Source of the DNA: Acetofilamentum sp.
GTDB lineage: Bacteria; Bacteroidota; Bacteroidia; Bacteroidales; JAADGE01
Length of the DNA: 6,113 nt
Assembly (NCBI GenBank): GCA_020720705.1
Contig: DYOJ01000151.1
Coordinates: forward strand, 1-6,113
Direction: 5' to 3'
Every line of letters begins with the position of its first letter. Position 1 is the first letter of the stretch. Made by a program: the position numbers and the translations under genes. Below, one piece after another: positions 1 through 4,979 of the stretch. The notes below the pieces were generated by a model. The model had not been told where the DNA came from. It saw only the letters and a program-made list of their open reading frames with translations, and ran no database searches.

Positions 1-117
1 ATTTGATTCTAATCCTAAACATTTGATATTCGCAAATAGGATTTACAATAATCTGTATATCAACATATTATGTGAATAACCTTCTCTAATATTCATTTAC
101 GACCGGTGTTTTACATG
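1..117. other. Intergenic stretch at the left edge, no gene seen
   Basis: This AT-rich stretch lies beyond the riboflavin synthase terminator. I see no convincing reading frame, RNA gene or promoter box on either strand. It could be the 3' flank of a gene outside the window. Confidence 0.5.
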
Positions 118-150
118 AAAAAAAGTCGCCGGATTTGAGCGACTATTTTT
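118..150 (-). terminator. Intrinsic terminator of the riboflavin synthase gene
   Basis: A perfect 6-bp inverted repeat, AGTCGC at 124-129 and GCGACT at 139-144, encloses a 9-nt loop. Read on the minus strand it is followed by a run of seven T (A118-A124 on the plus strand) and begins 12 nt beyond the stop codon of riboflavin synthase. A T5 tract on the plus-strand side (146-150) means it could also stop transcription entering from the left. Confidence 0.8.
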
Positions 151-161
151 GCGAATATTGG

Positions 162-773
162 TTATTGGGCAATTTTGATATTTTCCAAATATTGATTCAC
201 GATTTTTGTAATGTATTTGCCGATAATATCAAATTCCAAATTTACAACCGTTCCGGGCTTAAATGTGTGGAAATTTGTAACCTCGTAAGTATATGGAATT
301 ATTGCAACCTGAAACGAATTCAGCTTTGAATTTACAACCGTCAGGCTGACACCGTTAACAGAAACCGACCCTTTTTCTACAGTCAAATTTCCCTTAGTCG
401 GGTCGAACTCAAAGGTGAAATACCAGCTACCGTCAGCTTCATCAATGGCAGTGCAGACAGCGGTTTGGTCCACGTGCCCTTGAACAATATGTCCGTCCAA
501 CAAACTCTCCGGGCGCATGCTGCGTTCGAGATTTACTTTATCGCCGATATTCCAATGCCCCAAATTTGTTTTTTGCAAAGTTTCCGAAATTGCCGTTACG
601 GTATAAGTCTCGGGTGTAACATCTACAACCGTGAGGCACACGCCGTTATGTGCTAAACTTTGGTCTATTTTTAACTGATTTACAAACGAACAAGTGAGTG
701 TAAAATGATAATTTTCGCCTTCTTTTACAATTTTTTTGACGATTCCTGTTTCTTCTACGATTCCTGAAAACAT
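162..773 (-). CDS. ribE: Riboflavin synthase, alpha subunit
   Basis: This enzyme catalyses the last step of riboflavin synthesis in the cytosol, the dismutation of two 6,7-dimethyl-8-ribityllumazine molecules into riboflavin and a pyrimidinedione. The 203-residue length is typical. The N-terminus MFSGIVEETG is the family hallmark and fixes the start. The protein is an internal duplication of two lumazine-binding barrels. The first (about 1-96) carries AHNGVCLTV at 41-49. The second (about 97-195) begins with GHVD at 99-102 and carries VSVNGVSLTVV at 137-147. The C-terminal NLEFDIIGKY (178-187) also matches the family. The symbol ribE follows E. coli usage; Bacillus usage is ribB/ribE. It is divergent from the blaI-like operon and has its own terminator. 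I found no FMN riboswitch in its leader, so its regulation is unclear. The gene appears intact and unrelated in function to the plus-strand cluster. Confidence 0.97.
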   Translation of the reverse strand: MFSGIVEETGIVKKIVKEGENYHFTLTCSFVNQLKIDQSLAHNGVCLTVVDVTPETYTVTAISETLQKTNLGHWNIGDKVNLERSMRPESLLDGHIVQGHVDQTAVCTAIDEADGSWYFTFEFDPTKGNLTVEKGSVSVNGVSLTVVNSKLNSFQVAIIPYTYEVTNFHTFKPGTVVNLEFDIIGKYITKIVNQYLENIKIAQ

Positions 774-873
774 GATATTTATTTTTTTATGGAGTGATTT
801 TCAAATATTCTACAAAAATAGAAAATCTATCTAAAAAAAAATAATTTATATACTCTTGAATTACAATAGTTTA

Positions 874-910
874 CAAAATTAAACTAATTTTTCTCTAAAA
901 TAACTGCAAA
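874..910 (-). promoter_or_regulatory. Possible minus-strand promoter for riboflavin synthase
   Basis: Read on the minus strand, 881-874 gives TAATTTTG, an exact match to the Bacteroidetes -7 consensus TAnnTTTG. A TTTG -33 candidate lies at 910-907. The 25-nt gap is longer than the usual range of about 17-23, so this is weak. A second -7 match, TATTTTTG at 820-813, has no -33 partner. Confidence 0.25.
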
Positions 911-915
911 ATAAG

Positions 916-946
916 TTGTTTAATTAAAAAATACGTTTTATATTTG
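916..946 (+). promoter_or_regulatory. Promoter of the blaI-like / M56 operon
   Basis: TATATTTG at 939-946 is an exact match to the Bacteroidetes primary sigma -7 box TAnnTTTG. A TTG -33 core at 916-918 precedes it by 20 nt, which is normal spacing. Transcription would start near 950-953, leaving a leader of about 30 nt that contains the repeated operator-like motif. Confidence 0.6.
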
Positions 947-947
947 C

Positions 948-982
948 ATTATCAGTTTACAAACGTAATTATCAGTAAAACA
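948..982 (+). promoter_or_regulatory. Candidate operator of the BlaI-like repressor (own promoter)
   Basis: ATTATCAGT occurs twice, at 948-956 and 968-976, exactly 20 bp apart, that is two helical turns. Between them is the dyad TTAC-AAAC-GTAA (957-968). The segment 962-982 recurs with 18 of 21 identities at 2752-2772 upstream of the first tonB gene. Placement directly downstream of the -7 box fits a repressor site. Binding by the BlaI-like protein is inferred; the motif is not the staphylococcal TACA/TGTA operator. Confidence 0.5.
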
Positions 983-1350
983 TGGAATCACTTACAAAAA
1001 AAGAAGAACAAATCATGCAAATTCTATGGGATTTGGAGAAAGGATTTGTAAAGGACATTCTCGCGGCGATGGAAACCGGAACTCCTTACAACACAGTATC
1101 TTCTGTTGTTCGTATTTTGGTTAAAAAAGGATATGTCGGGTACACGCAATATGGAAACACTTACGAATATTATCCGCTTATCAGCAAAAAAGAGTACCGA
1201 AAAACGGTGTTTACAGGAGTTCTGAAAAATTATTTCGACAATTCATACAAAAAAATGGTCTCATTTTTGGCACAGGAAAAAGATTTGGACGAAGCGCAAG
1301 CTGAACAGATTTTGAAAATTATAGAAGAAAACGATCATACAAAATCATGA
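982..1350 (+). CDS. BlaI/MecI-family transcriptional repressor
   Basis: This is a 122-residue protein of the usual size for the BlaI/MecI/CopY family of dimeric winged-helix repressors. The N-terminal winged-helix domain (about 1-70) starts with the family pattern LTKKEEQIMQILWDL, followed by the recognition-helix region TPYNTVSSVVRILVKKGYV (34-52) and the wing (about 53-65). The C-terminal part (about 75-122) is the helical dimerisation region. Its segment KKMVSFLAQEKDLDEAQ (90-106) lines up by eye with the staphylococcal region in which BlaI/MecI are cut between Asn and Phe, so S94-F95 is the equivalent bond here. The stop codon overlaps the start of the M56 gene (ATGA), indicating translational coupling. 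The protein is expected to repress its own operon and probably the first tonB gene, judging by the shared upstream motif. The real inducer is unknown, and nothing nearby suggests beta-lactam resistance. Confidence 0.93.
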   Translation: MESLTKKEEQIMQILWDLEKGFVKDILAAMETGTPYNTVSSVVRILVKKGYVGYTQYGNTYEYYPLISKKEYRKTVFTGVLKNYFDNSYKKMVSFLAQEKDLDEAQAEQILKIIEENDHTKS

Positions 1351-2699
1351 CAGCATTTCTGATATATTTGTTTGAATGTGCGTTGATAATCAGTATTTTG
1401 TATCTGTTTTACAAATATCTGTACTATCAGATTGCGTATTTCAATCTCAGCAGATATTTCATGCTCGGGAGTTTGTTAACAGCAATTTTAATTCCGGTTT
1501 TTTCTGAAATTTTGATAACACAACACACGCTCTCTCACGCCCTGCGAAGTGAATTTGTAGGGATACTATACGGAAATCGAACCACAGGGCAGAACCTGCT
1601 TATACAGTTCGATAAGCTACATGACCCGTTACTGATATTCGGAGTGGTCAGTCCGGTGCAAATTCTGTTTCTGATTTGGCTTCTCGGTTCCGGAATAAAA
1701 GCAACCCTGTTTGGGAAACAATTATCAGCTGTAAATGCCTTGCGTAAAAGCGGCGAAATTACAAAGGACGGAGTATATACAATTGTAAATAAAACAGATA
1801 CGGAAGCAGAAGCGTTTTCTTTTTTCAAAACGATATTTTTGAACTCCAATTTTGACAAACTTACCGTTGCCGAAAAAGAAACCATCTTGTCTCATGAGAA
1901 AATTCATGCCGACATGCTCCACAGTCTCGACAATATGTTCTTTGAAATTGCCGGTGTGTTTTTGTGGTTCAATCCGCTGATGCCGAAACTAAAAATGGCT
2001 GTTCGCGAAATTCACGAATTTGTAACCGATAATGTAATTACGGGAAATAAAAATCGCCCCGATTATTCCAGACTACTCGTGAAAATGGCTTTAAAAGAAC
2101 GAGTTACAGGAATTCGAAGTCCGTTCTCCGACCAAATTAAAACCCGTGTTCGATTGATTTCATTTCCGGAATCGCCACGCTTTCGCAAACGAATTTTTTA
2201 TGGTTCGATACCGATTCTGATGTTGGTACTTTTCAGCTTAATGTGGACAAGTGCGGTCTTAAATTCGGCTGCCGGAGTTCAACTGTTTACAAACGGAAAC
2301 ATGATTCCGCCGTTGGAAGAAAATCAATATCAGATTGTAAATCCGTATTTTACGAATAAAATATTAACCTCCGAAACCGGTGAACGAGTGAAGGTTTCTC
2401 ATTACGGCGTAACGTATGCTGTTCAAAGCAAGACTCCGATTTTGGCGACAGTCTCCGGAACTGTAACTTCCATTGAGCGATATTCAGAATCCGGACTTGA
2501 ATATACCAAATTGCAAATCCAAACCTCAGACAGTATCGTTTTGCGATACGATAAACAAAAAACGTTTTTTGTTCGTGCAGGACAAGTTGTCGGGGTGGGA
2601 GAGGCGATAGGCGAAACGGCTGATAATCGTTTGTATCCGACTCTCGAATTGCGCACCGAAAAAAAAGGAAAGCCGTTTAATCCGATTTATTGCTATTAG
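1347..2699 (+). CDS. BlaR1/MecR1-like M56 membrane metallopeptidase with degenerate M23-like C-terminal domain
   Basis: This 450-residue protein is the likely sensor-protease partner of the upstream repressor. Predicted membrane segments lie at about 4-26, 36-57, 97-117 and 282-305. Between the third and fourth lies the cytoplasmic gluzincin domain with the zinc motif HEKIH (183-187) and a downstream REIHEFVTD (220-228), which matches the position of the third-ligand HExxAD-type motif in Bacteroidetes M56 proteins. The peptidase therefore looks active. Residues about 331-450 lie outside the membrane and resemble an M23/LytM domain: SHYGVTYAV (351-359), ATVSGTVTSIERY (367-379), a VRAGQVVGVGEAIGE stretch (409-423), and LELRTEKKGKPFNP (433-446). 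The catalytic pattern HxGVD / YAH / HxH is broken (T356, then YDK at 401-403, then Y430 and T432), so this part should bind rather than cut. It replaces the penicillin-binding sensor of BlaR1. The M56 assignment is firm; the M23-like call is by motif alignment only. Confidence 0.9.
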   Translation: MTAFLIYLFECALIISILYLFYKYLYYQIAYFNLSRYFMLGSLLTAILIPVFSEILITQHTLSHALRSEFVGILYGNRTTGQNLLIQFDKLHDPLLIFGVVSPVQILFLIWLLGSGIKATLFGKQLSAVNALRKSGEITKDGVYTIVNKTDTEAEAFSFFKTIFLNSNFDKLTVAEKETILSHEKIHADMLHSLDNMFFEIAGVFLWFNPLMPKLKMAVREIHEFVTDNVITGNKNRPDYSRLLVKMALKERVTGIRSPFSDQIKTRVRLISFPESPRFRKRIFYGSIPILMLVLFSLMWTSAVLNSAAGVQLFTNGNMIPPLEENQYQIVNPYFTNKILTSETGERVKVSHYGVTYAVQSKTPILATVSGTVTSIERYSESGLEYTKLQIQTSDSIVLRYDKQKTFFVRAGQVVGVGEAIGETADNRLYPTLELRTEKKGKPFNPIYCY

Positions 2700-2739
2700 T
2701 TTGAGCATAAAAAAAAATGGTTTTCTGTGAAAAAGCAGA

Positions 2740-2747
2740 TAGTTTTG
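2740..2747 (+). promoter_or_regulatory. -7 promoter box upstream of the first tonB gene
   Basis: TAGTTTTG is an exact match to TAnnTTTG. The position where a -33 TTTG is expected holds only ATGG (2717-2720, 19 nt upstream), so the promoter is weak or depends on an activator. It lies downstream of the alternative GTG start at 2727, which argues for translation starting at 2775. Confidence 0.4.
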
Positions 2748-2751
2748 CATC

Positions 2752-2772
2752 AACGTATTAATCAGTTAAACA
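2752..2772 (+). promoter_or_regulatory. Candidate operator shared with the blaI-like leader
   Basis: This 21-nt segment matches 962-982 at 18 positions without gaps. It contains a 16-bp imperfect dyad, AACnnATTAATnnGTT (2752-2767), with the two-fold symmetry expected of a dimeric winged-helix repressor site. It lies 4 nt after the -7 box and 2 nt before the start codon. Assignment to the BlaI-like protein is inferred from its recurrence at the repressor's own gene. Confidence 0.5.
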
Positions 2773-2774
2773 AT

Positions 2775-3440
2775 ATGAGCGATAAAAAACATCATAAGGC
2801 AGATTTGGAAAAAAGCAGAGTGTTGTTCCTTGAAATAGGTTTAGTTGCTGCATTGATAATAGCGGTGATGATTGTTGAATATAAACAAAGTACACCTGCA
2901 TACGGCAGCAAACAATTTGCCGAAACAGAGCTTGAAGTAATTATGATTCACGATATTGGAGTCGGAAAAATCACAAAACCGGATTCTGTATCAAAACACT
3001 CGGACGGCTTGATAATTGTTTCGGACAGCATGACGGTCAATTCTGATGCAGATTTTGATTCGGAAGTAAAAAAAAAACATTCGGATATTTCAGAGCAACC
3101 GATTGATTACGAAAAAAAAATATTTATCTATGTCGAAACTCAACCTCAATTCAAGGGCGGACAAACGGAACTTGAAACTTATATGACCAAAAATTTGAGA
3201 TACCCGAAGGCTGCGAGTAGAGCCGAAGTTCAGGGACGGATATTTGTAAGTTTTGTGGTAATGCGAGACGGAAAAATCAGCAATATACGCAGACTCAATT
3301 CCTTAAGCCCCGAAACCGATGCCGAAGCCGAACGCCTTATTGCAGACATGCCCGCGTGGATACCGGGCAAACACGCCGGACAAAATGCAAATGTATATCA
3401 AACTATTGCTGTTACGTTTAAGTTAGAATCATTAAATTAG
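2775..3440 (+). CDS. Energy transducer TonB family protein (membrane-anchored, divergent)
   Basis: This TonB-type protein would link the inner-membrane proton-motive force (through ExbB/ExbD, not in this window) to outer-membrane TonB-dependent transporters. With the ATG at 2775 it has 221 residues. That start is preferred over GTG 2727 because MSDKKHHKADLEKSR then parallels METKKNPQANLEKFK of the paralogue at 4210, and because a -7 box lies between the two starts. A short cytoplasmic N-terminus leads to one membrane helix (about 17-35) and a charged, Pro-poor linker (36-117). The TonB C-terminal domain (about 118-218) has QPQFKGG, an NLRYP segment, VQGRIFVSFVV, GKISNI, and the closing MPAWIPGKHAGQ. 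The linker is encoded with A10 (3068-3077) and A9 (3112-3120) runs. It lies 75 nt after the M56 gene. The domain is clearly more divergent than the two that follow. Confidence 0.88.
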   Translation: MSDKKHHKADLEKSRVLFLEIGLVAALIIAVMIVEYKQSTPAYGSKQFAETELEVIMIHDIGVGKITKPDSVSKHSDGLIIVSDSMTVNSDADFDSEVKKKHSDISEQPIDYEKKIFIYVETQPQFKGGQTELETYMTKNLRYPKAASRAEVQGRIFVSFVVMRDGKISNIRRLNSLSPETDAEAERLIADMPAWIPGKHAGQNANVYQTIAVTFKLESLN

Positions 3441-3501
3441 AATTAAGACATCAGATTACAGCCAACAGACTACAAAATATTGAAAATCTACATTTTAGAA
3501 A

Positions 3502-3622
3502 TCAAATATGAGACCACTCCGATAAGCCGCTTAGCGGTTCTTTAAAAAAATGATATTGATATTCAGATACTTATAAAACCGCTTAGCGGCTAAAAACACT
3601 TTTCGGAGCAGACTCAAATATG
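3502..3622. repeat. MITE- or REPIN-like palindromic repeat bounded by a 9-nt direct repeat
   Basis: TCAAATATG occurs at 3502-3510 and again at 3614-3622, like a target-site duplication. The 103 bp between them have a nested inverted design. Near the ends are CTCCGA (3517-3522) and its complement TCGGAG (3603-3608). Inside are AGCCGCTTAGCGGTT (3525-3539) and AACCGCTTAGCGGCT (3577-3591), complementary to each other at 14 of 15 positions, and each also a near-palindrome. No coding sequence is present. It sits in the intergenic region between the first two tonB genes. Family membership cannot be shown from one copy. Confidence 0.55.
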
Positions 3623-3661
3623 TTATATTTTTTATTCAGTTTATTAAAAAAAAAGTAAATC

Positions 3662-4108
3662 ATGAAAACAAAGTTGTTTTTTTCAGTCATGTTTTTGATG
3701 CTGAGCATTTCGGTTTCAGCGCAAGAAGATTTTGTAATCGAAATCGAAGAGGATTCATTACAAACAAAAGAAAAAATTGAGGGAGACTACGTAAATGTGT
3801 ATAGAGTAGTGGAGAAAATGCCTGAATTTCCGGGTGGAATTGAAGCACTGAGGGCGTTTATTACAGAAAATACGAATTATCCTAAGAAACTTAATGAATG
3901 TGATATTGAAGGAACTGTTTATGTTAAATTCGTTGTAAACAAATACGGGAAAGTAGAGCAGGCACAAATTGCGCGCGGTGTTGACCCGTTATTGGACGCC
4001 GAAGCTCTGCGTATCGTAAAGTCTTTGCCGGATTTTATACCCGGAACACAAGGCGGCAAGCCTGTAAATGTTTGGTATTCAGTACCGATTCGCTTTAAAT
4101 TAAATTAA
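3662..4108 (+). CDS. Secreted TonB C-terminal domain protein without membrane anchor
   Basis: This is a 148-residue protein with a TonB C-terminal domain but no TonB-style anchor. Residues 1-20 form a typical cleavable signal peptide (Lys-containing start, hydrophobic core, VSA before Q21). There is no lipobox cysteine, so the mature protein should be a free periplasmic domain. After a short acidic segment (22-46), the domain (about 47-148) shows VVEKMPEFPGGI, ENTNYP, IEGTVYVKFVV, GKVEQAQIARGVDPLLDAEALR, and the closing PGTQGGKPVNVWYSVPIRFKLN. About 73 of its last 100 residues equal those of the protein at 4210, indicating a duplication. Without an N-terminal helix it cannot contact ExbB/ExbD in the usual way. 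It may bind TonB boxes, pair with the anchored paralogues, or serve another envelope role; none of this can be decided here. A weak promoter candidate (TTTC 3601-3604, TATATTTT 3624-3631) lies upstream. Confidence 0.88.
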   Translation: MKTKLFFSVMFLMLSISVSAQEDFVIEIEEDSLQTKEKIEGDYVNVYRVVEKMPEFPGGIEALRAFITENTNYPKKLNECDIEGTVYVKFVVNKYGKVEQAQIARGVDPLLDAEALRIVKSLPDFIPGTQGGKPVNVWYSVPIRFKLN

Positions 4109-4143
4109 TTATAAAAAGTTTTTAACACAACAAAAATTATTAT

Positions 4144-4151
4144 TACTTTTA
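4144..4151 (+). promoter_or_regulatory. Possible -7 box upstream of the third tonB gene
   Basis: TACTTTTA differs from TAnnTTTG only at the last base. No clear -33 TTTG is visible at the right distance. A small hairpin, CCGCT-CAA-AGCGG (4152-4164), follows immediately and would lie at the start of the leader. Confidence 0.25.
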
Positions 4152-4209
4152 CCGCTCAAAGCGGAATTACATCAGAAAAATTATTGTAAACCGTTTAAAT
4201 TTTATAGTC

Positions 4210-4884
4210 ATGGAAACAAAAAAAAATCCGCAAGCAAATCTCGAAAAGTTCAAATTCGGCTTTCTTCTCACCGGACTTATGGTAACCATTGGTCTGACGC
4301 TTGCCGCCTTTAATTGGGCGAACGAAAGTAAAGAAGCCGGAGACACAGGTATGGAAGCTGTCATTATCGAAGACGAAATGATTGAAATTACTCGTCAGGA
4401 ACTTGAACCTCCCAAACCGGAAATTCAACAACAACCCGTTGTTACCGATGTTATCGAAATTGTAAAAGACGAAACCGTGATTGAAGACGATTACGAGTTC
4501 GACTTAGAAGCAGACGAAGACACTGAAATAGAGGTAGATACCGAAGAGGAAGAAGAAGAAGATGCTCCTACGGTGTTTGTTGTGGTGGAAAAAATGCCCG
4601 AATATCCGGGCGGAATCACCGCATTACGTAAACATATCGGAGAAAATACAAATTACCCGGCTGTAGCACGTGAAAATGACATACAAGGCACTGTTTATGT
4701 GAAATTTGTTGTTACCAACAAAGGTAAAGTGGACCAAGTTCAAATCGCTCGCGGCGTAGATCCGCTGTTGGACGAAGAAGCTATCCGAGTTGTTAAAACG
4801 CTTGCCGCATTCACGCCCGGACAACAAGGCGGAAAAAATGTATCGGTTTGGTACTCGGTACCGATTGTGTTTAAACTCAATTAA
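4210..4884 (+). CDS. Energy transducer TonB with acidic linker
   Basis: This 224-residue TonB-type protein has a short cytoplasmic N-terminus and one membrane helix (about 15-34, GFLLTGLMVTIGLTLAAF), followed by a periplasmic linker and a TonB C-terminal domain (about 122-224). The Pro-rich part is brief (PPKPEIQQQP, 67-76). The rest of the linker (78-119) is dominated by Glu and Asp, ending in a run of six Glu at 112-117, unlike the Pro/Lys linkers of proteobacterial TonB but seen in Bacteroidetes homologues. The domain contains VVEKMPEYPGG, ENTNYP, IQGTVYVKFVV, GKVDQVQIARGVDPLLDEEAIR, and the end VWYSVPIVFKLN. It would act with ExbB/ExbD to energise TonB-dependent transporters; the cognate receptor is not in the window. 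The ATG is preferred because the hydrophilic N-terminus and helix match the anchored paralogue at 2775. The gene ends just before a strong terminator, closing the tonB cluster. Confidence 0.93.
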   Translation: METKKNPQANLEKFKFGFLLTGLMVTIGLTLAAFNWANESKEAGDTGMEAVIIEDEMIEITRQELEPPKPEIQQQPVVTDVIEIVKDETVIEDDYEFDLEADEDTEIEVDTEEEEEEDAPTVFVVVEKMPEYPGGITALRKHIGENTNYPAVARENDIQGTVYVKFVVTNKGKVDQVQIARGVDPLLDEEAIRVVKTLAAFTPGQQGGKNVSVWYSVPIVFKLN

Positions 4885-4922
4885 ACTATTGAATATCAAA
4901 TAGATAATTTGAAGTAAAACCC

Positions 4923-4966
4923 AAAAAACAACCCGAAAGTATTTGTATCTTTCGGGTTGTTTTTTT
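4923..4966 (+). terminator. Strong intrinsic terminator after the tonB cluster
   Basis: A perfect 17-nt inverted repeat (4923-4939 with 4949-4965) has a GC-containing core, CAACCCGAAAG paired with CTTTCGGGTTG. The loop is 9 nt, and a T7 run (4960-4966) forms the 3' side. The A6 run at the left arm means it could also stop transcription on the minus strand. It lies 38 nt after the stop codon of the third tonB gene. Confidence 0.92.
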
Positions 4967-4979
4967 AATTCTTATCGGC

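Noticed and set aside
774..981. FMN riboswitch upstream of riboflavin synthase
   Set aside because: The leader is almost pure A+T and lacks the conserved G-rich segments of the RFN element.
1535..1885. Minus-strand reading frames opposite the M56 gene and elsewhere
   Set aside because: They lie antisense to a well-supported gene, show no recognisable domain, and have a composition expected of an out-of-frame reading.
1347..2699. Beta-lactam resistance sensor (true BlaR1/MecR1)
   Set aside because: No penicillin-binding sensor domain with SxxK and KTG motifs is visible in the C-terminal part, and no beta-lactamase or PBP gene is in the window.
2727..2774. GTG start extending the first TonB protein by 16 residues
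   Set aside because: The extension has no parallel in the anchored paralogue, and the exact -7 box at 2740-2747 plus the shared motif would then lie inside the coding region. ATG 2775 gives an N-terminus like that of the paralogue.
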